DNA from: Soonwooa sp023440705
GTDB taxonomy: Bacteria; Bacteroidota; Bacteroidia; Flavobacteriales; Weeksellaceae
DNA: 64,000 bases
Assembly (NCBI GenBank): GCA_023440705.1
Contig: JAEXRP010000003.1
Location: 1-64,000 of the forward strand
Reading direction: 5' to 3'
Shown here in pieces: positions 34,348-42,350 of this stretch (position 1 is its first letter; the number at the start of each line of letters is the position of its first letter). Made by a program: the position numbers and the translations under genes. The notes below the pieces were generated by a model. That model ran no database searches and was not told the DNA's origin. It worked only from the letters and a program-made list of their open reading frames with translations.

Positions 34348-34797
34348 TTAATTGGTGCCCAAAGTCAAAATAAGGGCGTCTGTTACACTTTTCTGCGAAT
34401 AATATTTAGCTGAACAAACATTTGATCTTAAAGTGTAATTTCCTTTATCGATGATAAATTGGTTTTTACTGTTTTTAGAAACAGGAAGATTGTAAATTTT
34501 GTTTCCGCCAGATTGTGTTAGACGGACAATAATATTACAATTCGAAGTGTTGGTAATGACGGCGGCAGTTTGCTTTTCTTTTGGGTCAGCGTCGTTGAGT
34601 AAGTAGGTGAGGACTTTCGCAGTTTCGTCATTTTTATTGATTTGATCTTTCGCGATAAGATCAGCAAACTCGCGACTTTCGTTGGTTGAGGAAGTTGTAC
34701 CCGAATTTGGACGATAGATAGCACCTGACGGAATCACGTCACATCCGACTAATGACAACAGTAATACTACAAGAAAATAGTTTTTTATTTTAAACAT
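34348..34797 (-). CDS. Small lipoprotein, probably DUF6759 type
   Basis: A 149-residue lipoprotein with lipobox LVGC (Cys19 in LLLSLVGCDVIPSGAIYRP). After a Ser/Thr-rich linker (about 30-45) the C-terminal domain contains NTSNCNIIVRLTQ, IYNLPVSKNSKNQFIIDKGNYTLRSNVCSAKYYSQK, a pattern I associate with the Chryseobacterium family DUF6759, although I am not certain of the number. Two conserved cysteines (in SNCN and NVCS) may pair. Function unknown. Monocistronic. Confidence 0.7.
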   Translation of the reverse strand: MFKIKNYFLVVLLLSLVGCDVIPSGAIYRPNSGTTSSTNESREFADLIAKDQINKNDETAKVLTYLLNDADPKEKQTAAVITNTSNCNIIVRLTQSGGNKIYNLPVSKNSKNQFIIDKGNYTLRSNVCSAKYYSQKSVTDALILTLGTN

Positions 34798-34831
34798 GAA
34801 TTTTAAAAATAATTTTGATCTCTAGAGTTTT

Positions 34832-34839
34832 CAAAAGTA
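34832..34839 (-). promoter_or_regulatory. -7 promoter box for the small lipoprotein
   Basis: TACTTTTG on the - strand matches TAnnTTTG about 34 bp before the ATG at 34797. Confidence 0.4.
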
Positions 34840-34924
34840 AATTCTCTAAAAATTTTATGAAACTTAAAATTACAGAAATAAGTTTTATTTTAAATCAAAT
34901 TTCATTTAAAAAAAGTTTACTCCT

Positions 34925-34952
34925 AAAAAAAGCTGCCACAAAGGACAGCTTA
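34925..34952 (-). terminator. Terminator after guaB
   Basis: On the - strand AAGCTG and CAGCTT pair around a 10-nt region that can extend the stem, followed by a T-run; it lies 24 bp past the guaB stop. Confidence 0.7.
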
Positions 34953-34976
34953 ATAGTTTTATCTAAATCTTTAGTT

Positions 34977-36437
34977 TTATAAAGAATAGTTAGGTGCTTC
35001 TTGTGTGATGATAACATCATGTGGGTGCGATTCTTTAAGACCGCTTCCTGTAATCATCACCATTTTAGAATCTTTTTGAAGTGTTTCAATATCTTTTGCA
35101 CCGCAATATCCCATACCAGCACGTAGACCACCAGTCAATTGGAAAATAACATCCTCCAATTTCCCTTTGTAAGGTACACGCCCTTCGATACCTTCTGGAA
35201 CGAATTTTTTAGCTTCACTTTGGAAGTAACGCTCTTTACCACCACGCTTCATCGCAGAAAGACTTCCCATACCTTGATAAGATTTGAAAGTTCTACCTTG
35301 GAAGATGATTTCTTCGCCTGGCGCTTCTTCGGTACCAGCCAAAAGTGAACCCAACATCACAGCACTTGCACCACTAGCAATCGCTTTTACGATGTCACCA
35401 GAAAGTTTGATGCCGCCATCAGCAATAACCGCAACATTTTTCTTTTTAGCATATTCGTAAACGTTGTAGATTGCAGAAAGCTGAGGTACGCCAACACCAG
35501 CTACAACACGTGTGGTACAAATCGATCCTGGACCAACACCAACTTTAAGAACGTTAGCGCCAGCTTTTATTAAATCTTTTGCAGCTTCGGCAGTTACGAT
35601 GTTTCCGCCAACGATGTCTAGGTTAGGATAAGCTTTTTTAATTTCTGATATTTTGTCAAGAACACCTTTAGAATGTCCATGTGCAGAGTCAATCGCCACA
35701 ATGTCAACGCCTGCAGCAACTAGTGCTTTAACGCGATCCATCGTGTCTTCGCCAACGCCAACGCCAGCACCAACGATAAGGCGCCCGTTTTCGTCTTTGT
35801 TAGCATTAGGATATTCCATTTGGTTGTCGATATCTTTAATAGTAATTAATCCAACCAATTTATTTTTCTTGTCAACAATCGGTAGTTTTTCAACACGATT
35901 TTTAAGAAGAATCTCTTTTGCTTTTTCTAAGTTAGTGTCTTTGTCAGAGGTGATAAGATTTTCGCTTGTCATAATCTCAGCGACTTTCATATCAAGGTTT
36001 TCCTGATATTTAACATCACGGTTTGTGATAATACCAACTAAGATTCCGTCAGCGTCAACAACTGGAAGTCCAGAGATTTTGTATTTAGACATCAGATCTT
36101 TGGCTTGTCCCAAAGTATGATCTTTTGACAAAGTTACAGGATCGGAAATCATGCCGTTTTCTGAACGTTTTACACGATTAACTTGTGCAGCTTGTTCAGC
36201 AATTGTCATGTTTTTGTGAATAAATCCTAAACCACCAACTCTTGCCAAAGCAATTGCTAAATCTGCTTCTGTAACTGTATCCATTGCTGCAGAAACGATT
36301 GGCGCATTAAGCGTGATTTTGTCTGTAAGTCTAGATTTTAAAGATACCTGATTCGGTAAAACTTCTGAGTAAGAAGGGATGAGAAGAACATCATCAAAAG
36401 TGATGGCTTGTTCAACAATTTTGTTATGAATAGACAT
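34977..36437 (-). CDS. guaB: Inosine-5'-monophosphate dehydrogenase
   Basis: A 486-residue IMPDH, the rate-limiting enzyme of GMP synthesis (IMP to XMP with NAD). The TIM-barrel starts at ITFDDVLLIPSYSEV, two CBS domains are inserted at about 95-205 (MSKYKISGLPVVDADG, LLKNRVEKLPIVDKKN), and the barrel resumes with the catalytic-cysteine loop GVGPGSICTTR near 298-308. The flap motif MGSLSAMKRGGKERYFQ and the closing GLRAGMGYCGA are present. Full length, no anomalies. It has its own -7 box and terminator. Confidence 0.97.
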   Translation of the reverse strand: MSIHNKIVEQAITFDDVLLIPSYSEVLPNQVSLKSRLTDKITLNAPIVSAAMDTVTEADLAIALARVGGLGFIHKNMTIAEQAAQVNRVKRSENGMISDPVTLSKDHTLGQAKDLMSKYKISGLPVVDADGILVGIITNRDVKYQENLDMKVAEIMTSENLITSDKDTNLEKAKEILLKNRVEKLPIVDKKNKLVGLITIKDIDNQMEYPNANKDENGRLIVGAGVGVGEDTMDRVKALVAAGVDIVAIDSAHGHSKGVLDKISEIKKAYPNLDIVGGNIVTAEAAKDLIKAGANVLKVGVGPGSICTTRVVAGVGVPQLSAIYNVYEYAKKKNVAVIADGGIKLSGDIVKAIASGASAVMLGSLLAGTEEAPGEEIIFQGRTFKSYQGMGSLSAMKRGGKERYFQSEAKKFVPEGIEGRVPYKGKLEDVIFQLTGGLRAGMGYCGAKDIETLQKDSKMVMITGSGLKESHPHDVIITQEAPNYSL

Positions 36438-36450
36438 TTTTACTTTCTTG

Positions 36451-36458
36451 CAAAATTA
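36451..36458 (-). promoter_or_regulatory. -7 promoter box for guaB
   Basis: TAATTTTG on the - strand matches TAnnTTTG 13 bp before the guaB ATG. Confidence 0.45.
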
Positions 36459-36553
36459 AAGCTTTTTAATGAATTCTGAAAATCAGGAAATTGATATTAA
36501 CTAAATTTAATTTTTGTCTTTTCTATTGCTTGAAAATCAATGTGTTAATTCTT

Positions 36554-37762
36554 TTAGCGCAAATCCCAACGGTTCTCGATGCCCAAAGTATTGTAGATTA
36601 TCTTGAGGTGATATTTAACCGTATTCTCCGAAATGTAGAGCTCAGCACCGATTTCTTTATTGGTTTTGCCGATTTTTACAAGTTCGATAATTTCAAGTTG
36701 TCTATCGGTGAGATTGGTGTTTTTGAAATCAGAATTTTCTGATTCATTTTTTGAATTAAATAAAATCTCATCTAGTTTTTTTCTGATTTCTAAATTCTCA
36801 GATTCGACTGCAAGACGTTTTTTTCTATTTTTAAATAGAGTAAATCCTAAATAGCCTAAAATGCCGAGAACAATTACAAATCCAACAATTATTAATAGTT
36901 GTTTATTTTGTTGTGCTTCGTATTCTTTTCTTAGGTAGTCGGATGTCAGTTTCTTTTCGAGTTCGATAAGTTTTAGGCTATTAATATTGATTAAAGTATT
37001 GTCGTCTTCTTTGAGATTATCCGCAATTTCGCGATAATGTTTTGCTTTCTCGAGGTTGTTTTGATGGGTGTAAAATTCCCACATATTGATAGCTAGATTC
37101 TTTATATATAAGTCTGTTTTGTATTTTTCTGCATAATACATAGCCTTTCGAAAGGCTTCTTCAACTTTTTCTGGTTGATTGAGTTTTTGGTACAGAAACA
37201 TTTTCTTACCATAAATATTGGGTAGATCTTTAGGACTTACTTTTTCGTAAATACTAATTGCATTATTAATTTTGTCATTGGCATCATCGTAGTTACCATC
37301 TATAATTTCAATAATGGCTAAGGCAGAAAGATAAAGACCTTTTGTTTCTTCATCAATTAATGATAAGTCGATGTTTTTGTTATCATTTATCATTTCCCGA
37401 ATTTTCTCAAATCGTTGTAAGTCGAAAATGATAAAGAACTTTTCAATAGCGATCTTAGAATTTACTTCTTTTACTTTATCGGTTTTTAAACCTTCTTCTA
37501 ATGCGTAGTTGAGGTTGCCATAAGCTTCGTTAAAGTTGTATATTCTTTTATATGTCAAAGATTTTTGTAGATAAGCATTGTATTTTTCGTAATGTGAAGA
37601 CTTTGGATTGTAAAGAACTTCATAGATTTTGATAATGCTTTGTTCGTACTCATGTTTGCCATTAAGTACATATATTTCGTCATTGAATTTTTTCAGATTC
37701 CCATTTTGGGCAGAAATAAAACAACTAAATACTAATAGAATAAAGATGTATAAAGTTTTCAT
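36554..37762 (-). CDS. Membrane-tethered TPR/LuxR-type transcription regulator B
   Basis: A 402-residue regulator. A signal peptide (MKTLYIFILLVFSCFISAQ) leads into an extracytoplasmic region of TPR-like helices (about 25-275), one transmembrane helix (about 288-310), a short coiled coil and a C-terminal LuxR/NarL-type helix-turn-helix (NLTDRQLEIIELVKIGKTNKEIGAELYISENTVKYHL, 350-386). It lacks a kinase or receiver domain, so it is a one-component, membrane-anchored DNA-binding protein that probably senses a periplasmic signal through its TPR part. It is paralogous to the gene 15 bp upstream and probably co-transcribed with it. No target gene is proven. Confidence 0.88.
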   Translation of the reverse strand: MKTLYIFILLVFSCFISAQNGNLKKFNDEIYVLNGKHEYEQSIIKIYEVLYNPKSSHYEKYNAYLQKSLTYKRIYNFNEAYGNLNYALEEGLKTDKVKEVNSKIAIEKFFIIFDLQRFEKIREMINDNKNIDLSLIDEETKGLYLSALAIIEIIDGNYDDANDKINNAISIYEKVSPKDLPNIYGKKMFLYQKLNQPEKVEEAFRKAMYYAEKYKTDLYIKNLAINMWEFYTHQNNLEKAKHYREIADNLKEDDNTLININSLKLIELEKKLTSDYLRKEYEAQQNKQLLIIVGFVIVLGILGYLGFTLFKNRKKRLAVESENLEIRKKLDEILFNSKNESENSDFKNTNLTDRQLEIIELVKIGKTNKEIGAELYISENTVKYHLKIIYNTLGIENRWDLR

Positions 37763-37777
37763 TTAATTTAAAAAAAA

Positions 37778-39010
37778 TTATGAAACGCTCTCTTGTAGAC
37801 TTTCACGAAGATTCCAACGGTTTTCGATACCGAGATTGCTGTATATAATTTTGAGGTGATATTTAACTGTATTTTCAGAAATGTAGAGTTTTTCACCAAT
37901 TTCTTTATTGGTTTTTCCGAGTTTTACAAGGTTTACGATATCTATTTGACGATCGGTAAGGTTGTAATTGGCAAGATTTATTTTGTCTTCACCTTGCTCA
38001 TTGACTTCATTTGTAAGTTTTTCGAGCTCGGCGCGCATACGGTTATTTTCGCGAAGGATAAGCTTATTTTTCTCTCTGTTAGATTGATATAACTTAACAA
38101 CAACCACTAAAAAAGCTAGCAAAATAGCTGATGCAAAAGCGAGGATATATTTAATTTTTTTCTGGTAATCGAGTTCTACATTTTTTCTTTTATTCAAAAG
38201 GTTTCTTTCGAGAACAGATAATTTTCCATTCTGAAATGCGGCGTTATATCTAGCTGAGATTTCGACACCCTGATTCTCGTAGAGATAGGCGTTTTTATAA
38301 TCTTCGAAAGTCAGAAAAAAATGGCTCATCGTGTAATACATAGATATTTTGTAGATATCCATATTGTATTTTTCAGCATAATAGATTCCTTTATCAAAGG
38401 CGTTTTGCGCTAGGTTTTTATCTTTAAGATGTTCTGAAAGTCCAATGATTTTGGTGTAAATAAGTGGAAGATGTTTGGGGCTTTTCCGTTCCAAAATGCC
38501 AATTGCATCCTCCAAAGTCAACTGTGCGGCATTGTAATCTTTATTGATGATTTGTAGGACAGCGACCGCACTTAGGTAGAAAGCTTGCGTCTCGGCATCT
38601 AGCAAATCAATATTTTTTTTGGATAAATCTTTGATAAGTTTTTCGGCTTTATCGAAGTTTCGTAAGTCGAATTCCACAAACATCTTTTCCGTTAAAACAC
38701 GAACTTCTGCTTCTTCCACAAAGTCTGTATCTTTCGCTTCCTCAAAAGCTAAATCTAGGTTTTCTAAAACTTCTGGATAATTATAAAGTCTTTTAAAGGT
38801 TAAAGCTTTTTGAAGGTAAGCATTGTAACGATCGTAATTTTGAGATTTTTTATTGTGAAGGATTTCTTCAAGTTTAATGATAGATTCCTCGTATTTGTAA
38901 GCGTCGTTAAGTTGTGAAATCTCATCATTGAATTGCTCATAATGTGTGTTTTGAGCAATTGTTAAATGACTAAATAGTATAAAAAAAACAAATAGTAAAA
39001 TTTTAATCAT
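37778..39010 (-). CDS. Membrane-tethered TPR/LuxR-type transcription regulator A
   Basis: A 410-residue paralogue of the next gene with the same plan: signal peptide (MIKILLFVFFILFSHLTIAQ), TPR-like helices (about 25-265), transmembrane helix (about 286-307), coiled coil and LuxR-type helix-turn-helix at 350-386 (NLTDRQIDIVNLVKLGKTN, then KEIGEKLYISENTVKYHL). The DNA-binding helices of the two proteins are nearly identical whereas the sensor halves have diverged, which suggests a shared or overlapping operator but different signals. It is first of the pair and faces a large LRR gene across a 618-bp spacer with repeated GGGTAGT boxes. Confidence 0.88.
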   Translation of the reverse strand: MIKILLFVFFILFSHLTIAQNTHYEQFNDEISQLNDAYKYEESIIKLEEILHNKKSQNYDRYNAYLQKALTFKRLYNYPEVLENLDLAFEEAKDTDFVEEAEVRVLTEKMFVEFDLRNFDKAEKLIKDLSKKNIDLLDAETQAFYLSAVAVLQIINKDYNAAQLTLEDAIGILERKSPKHLPLIYTKIIGLSEHLKDKNLAQNAFDKGIYYAEKYNMDIYKISMYYTMSHFFLTFEDYKNAYLYENQGVEISARYNAAFQNGKLSVLERNLLNKRKNVELDYQKKIKYILAFASAILLAFLVVVVKLYQSNREKNKLILRENNRMRAELEKLTNEVNEQGEDKINLANYNLTDRQIDIVNLVKLGKTNKEIGEKLYISENTVKYHLKIIYSNLGIENRWNLRESLQESVS

Positions 39011-39068
39011 AAATTACGTGTCATGCTACTTATTAATTAATATTAAATTATTATTATTAATTTAATAT

Positions 39069-39086
39069 GGGTAGTCGCTGGGTAGT
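39069..39086. promoter_or_regulatory. Direct repeat of GGGTAGT, one helical turn apart
   Basis: GGGTAGT occurs at 39069-39075 and 39080-39086, 11 bp apart. It lies in the predicted 5' leader of the - strand regulator gene, 59-76 bp from its ATG. Together with the boxes at 39379-39422 it is a candidate binding site for a LuxR/NarL-type protein. Confidence 0.5.
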
Positions 39087-39104
39087 TATTAGGTGATATG
39101 ATTG

Positions 39105-39112
39105 CAAAAGTA
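39105..39112 (-). promoter_or_regulatory. -7 promoter box for the TPR/LuxR pair
   Basis: TACTTTTG on the - strand matches TAnnTTTG about 94 bp upstream of the regulator ATG, just upstream of the two GGGTAGT boxes. A match of this short A/T-rich motif can be chance. Confidence 0.35.
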
Positions 39113-39378
39113 ATAATTTTAATCTTTTTTAATATATGCTGTCTATTAATTAATTTGTGTTTGGTTTATTACATCAATATTCAGAATTAATAATACGCAA
39201 TCCTATTTTTTTTATAATGCTATCTTTTATAAATACGTATGTATTTTATAATATTTGTGAATTTGTCGTAAATAAAAACTTTTATTAGAATTAATAATTA
39301 ATGTAATCTTTATTAAAAATTTTAAAATCCAGAATTTGGATTGAATGGTTTTTTGATGAAAATATCCATGATTTTTCG

Positions 39379-39422
39379 CACTACCTAGGTGGGTAGTGCT
39401 ACTAACTATACGCTTACTACCC
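39379..39422. promoter_or_regulatory. Inverted and extra GGGTAGT boxes
   Basis: CACTACC and GGTAGTG form a perfect 7-bp inverted repeat (39379-39398) around TAGGTG, and a further ACTACCC lies at 39416-39422. With the pair at 39069 this makes five copies of the heptamer in the 618-bp divergent spacer (39011-39628). The rest of the spacer is A/T-rich and shows no credible gene. Confidence 0.5.
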
Positions 39423-39628
39423 CTCTGTAACTGGTTGTTCATCGGCTAATGATTGATATTTGCAACATAAATGCAGTGCTGGTCACATCTCTTAATTTTT
39501 CAGAAACAAGTATTAAAAACATTAAATCATACCACGTTTCCGTTGGAGTAGGTTCTTGTTTTTAAGTTAGAATTATGTTGCGTTTATTATCATTGACTTA
39601 ATAGTATTTTAAAATTTTTATTACAATC

Positions 39629-42280
39629 ATGAAAAGAGTTTTACCCTTTTTTGCAAAGAGATTTTTAACAGTTTCCTCTTTGTCTTTGGCAGGTATGTTA
39701 TCTGCGCAAATTGTTAATATTCCAGATCCTAATCTCAAGGAGTTATTACTTAATAGCCATAGTATCGATTCCAATGGCGATTCTGAAATTCAGGTTTCCG
39801 AAGCGGCGGCCTATGATGGGGTATTGTATCTTTTTGCTAGTTCTGGGAAGACTATTACAGATTTAACAGGTTTAGAGGCTTTTACTAACCTTGCAATCTT
39901 GTATTTATCTAATGTTAATTTGACGCAGCCTGTTTTAGATTTTGGAAACCACCCCAATTTGAAATATCTTAATCTAAATGCTGTCAATGTTTCAGGAATT
40001 GACACTTCTAATAATCCACTGCTGAAAGATGTTTGGATTAGATATAGTGCTTTGACTTCAGCTGATTTTCGACAGAACACAGCTTTGACAGAGGTAAGAA
40101 TGGAATATAATCCTAAACTAACCTCAGTTAACATAGGAACGTTAGATCTTAATAAAGTACAAACTTTGTTGTTCCAAAATAATGTAACGTTGTCATGTGT
40201 ACAGGTTAATGATGTTGCAAAAGCGAATCAAAAATTTTCACAATGGAAGGATTTTTATACTAAGTATTCATTAGATTGTAGTACGATGCAACCACCAGTT
40301 GGACCATTTGTAGAGTTTGTAGATCCAGTCATGAAGTTGATGATGATCAAGAATCAATCACTTAATACTAATGGAGATACCGAGATACAAATTAGCGAAG
40401 CTGAAAATTATACATTAGATTTAGCGATTAAAGAATACGATTCTAATACTCAACTTTCTGTTACACAACATGATTTTGAATGGTTAAAGCATTTTAAAAA
40501 CATTACAGGCCTTTCTTTGGCTTATGATAGTGTTGAATCCATTGATTTATCCTTTTTTAACAAAGTTGAGAATTTGCAAATCTCATCATCTGCACGTACT
40601 AAGCTTAATAATGTGGTCTTACCGACACAGTCAGTTATAAAGGAGCTTTCAATACAAAATACTAATATTAAGCAATTAGATCTGTCTTCCCAAAATGAAC
40701 TTCAAATGATAAGATTTGTAGAAGTTCCACTGACTTCATTAGATCTTACAAGTAATACAAAGCTTAATGAAATTAATATAAATTGTGAGAAAATTAGCTC
40801 TATTGAATTGGGAAATAAACCAGAATTAACTAATTTCCAATTTGCATCAGAGAAATTACAGTCTTTGGATTTTACTCATTCTCCTAATTTATCTAACATT
40901 TATGTTAGCTCTCCAATTCTTAATAGTTTTGTTCTTGGTACTAGTGAGAATTTGATTTCTATTGATATAGGTAGAAACGAGCTTACAGTTTTAGATTTGT
41001 CTAAAGCCAAGAATCTTCAGTATTTATATATTGATGAAAATCAATTAGCGAATCTCGATTTGTCAAAATTAGTTGACCTAAAAGCGATTGAAATCGGAAA
41101 AAGTAATATTAATCATTTAGATTTGTCAAATAATCCACTGCTAACGCAAGTGTATCATTCAGCAAATACATGGACTATTGCACCGAATAATAATATTGAA
41201 TATTTTGGACTTATTTCCTCCAGTGTTGAAAATTTTGACTTTACAGGTCTAGATAATGTGCAAAACATTTCCGTTTATAATTCGCTTAAAGATCACATTA
41301 GATTGGTAGCTGTTCCTAATAATTCAGCTGAAATAATTTTTTCTGATATTCGATCGAAAAGCTTGGATCTAAGAGGTTTGAGTTTAGATGTGCTTGATAA
41401 TTTTAGTGTTTATAATAATCCAAACCTTTCATGTATTCTCGTGGATGACGTACAAGCAGCACAAGGTAAAGGCTGGAATTTGGACCCTTGGAATACAATT
41501 ACAACAGACTGTAATACAATTCCTAATCCTGGAGCTGTCGTGCCTATTTTTGATACTGAAGTGAAGCTTGATATGCTTTATAAAAATGATTTGAATAAAA
41601 ATTTTGACAATGAAATTCAAGTTACAGAAGCCAAAGATTATAAAGATTTAAATCTTAGTGGAATCTCAAACTTCACCGAAGCCAATTGGTTAAGTTATTT
41701 TGAAAACATGATTTCTTTATCTATCTCTAATACAGAATTACCAAAAATCAATATTGAGCACAATAAAGCTTTAGAATACTTTAGTTTCTATTCAAATTAT
41801 TATATTGAAACATTAGATTTTTCTAAAAATACAGGTTTGAAAGAAATCTCATCGTATTCTAACAATAAACTTAACTCTGTTAACTTATCTAATATTACTA
41901 ACCAAACACGAGTTGTTTTTACAGATAGTAGAGAGTTAAAATGTATCCAAGTAGATAATGTTCAAGATGCTTTGCAAAATGTTACAAATCAACAATGGTA
42001 TGTTGACGATACATCTTTGTTTAGTACAAATTGTTTTTCAACGTTACAGGTTGGAGATACAAAAAAGGAATCAATTACGTTGTACCCTAATCCAGTAGAT
42101 TCTATACTTTATCTTACCAAACCAGGAGTTATAAAAATATTTAATTCAGTAGGTCAGTTGGTTAAAGATGCGAAAGGCGATGCAGTAGATGTTTCTGCCC
42201 TTAGTAAAGGTATTTATTTTATAATGATTTTAGATAACAACGGAAAAGTCATCCAGAAAAGTAAGATTATTAAAAACTAA
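39629..42280 (+). CDS. EF-hand/leucine-rich repeat protein with T9SS type A domain
   Basis: An 883-residue secreted surface protein. After a signal peptide (ending SLAGMLSAQ) come three modules, each opening with an F/I-x-D/P-x block and a calcium-loop-like EF-hand: DSNGDSEIQVSE near 50-61, NTNGDTEIQISE near 248-259 and NKNFDNEIQVTE near 661-672. Each is followed by leucine-rich repeats of the form LxxLDLSxNxxL, closed by SCVQVNDV-like Cys blocks. The last 75 residues (SITLYPNPVDSILYL, LSKGIYFIMILDNNG) are a type A sorting domain. Internalin-like LRR proteins of this sort bind proteins or glycans. The gene diverges from the TPR/LuxR pair, which may control it. Confidence 0.9.
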   Translation: MKRVLPFFAKRFLTVSSLSLAGMLSAQIVNIPDPNLKELLLNSHSIDSNGDSEIQVSEAAAYDGVLYLFASSGKTITDLTGLEAFTNLAILYLSNVNLTQPVLDFGNHPNLKYLNLNAVNVSGIDTSNNPLLKDVWIRYSALTSADFRQNTALTEVRMEYNPKLTSVNIGTLDLNKVQTLLFQNNVTLSCVQVNDVAKANQKFSQWKDFYTKYSLDCSTMQPPVGPFVEFVDPVMKLMMIKNQSLNTNGDTEIQISEAENYTLDLAIKEYDSNTQLSVTQHDFEWLKHFKNITGLSLAYDSVESIDLSFFNKVENLQISSSARTKLNNVVLPTQSVIKELSIQNTNIKQLDLSSQNELQMIRFVEVPLTSLDLTSNTKLNEININCEKISSIELGNKPELTNFQFASEKLQSLDFTHSPNLSNIYVSSPILNSFVLGTSENLISIDIGRNELTVLDLSKAKNLQYLYIDENQLANLDLSKLVDLKAIEIGKSNINHLDLSNNPLLTQVYHSANTWTIAPNNNIEYFGLISSSVENFDFTGLDNVQNISVYNSLKDHIRLVAVPNNSAEIIFSDIRSKSLDLRGLSLDVLDNFSVYNNPNLSCILVDDVQAAQGKGWNLDPWNTITTDCNTIPNPGAVVPIFDTEVKLDMLYKNDLNKNFDNEIQVTEAKDYKDLNLSGISNFTEANWLSYFENMISLSISNTELPKINIEHNKALEYFSFYSNYYIETLDFSKNTGLKEISSYSNNKLNSVNLSNITNQTRVVFTDSRELKCIQVDNVQDALQNVTNQQWYVDDTSLFSTNCFSTLQVGDTKKESITLYPNPVDSILYLTKPGVIKIFNSVGQLVKDAKGDAVDVSALSKGIYFIMILDNNGKVIQKSKIIKN

Positions 42281-42302
42281 AAAACAAAAACTAATAACCA
42301 TT

Positions 42303-42336
42303 AAGCCAGTCCTTCATTGTAAGGATTGGCTTTTTT
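42303..42336 (+). terminator. Terminator after the LRR gene
   Basis: AAGCCA-G-TCCTT pairs with AAGGA-T-TGGCTT around CATTGT, with a T-run. It lies between convergent genes. Confidence 0.8.
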
Positions 42337-42350
42337 ATTATAATTAAATT

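Noticed and set aside
39227..39442. 71-codon open frame (-) in the LuxR-LRR spacer
   Set aside because: Rich in Asn/Lys/Ile/Ser, no family features, and covers the GGGTAGT boxes; more likely chance in A/T-rich DNA.
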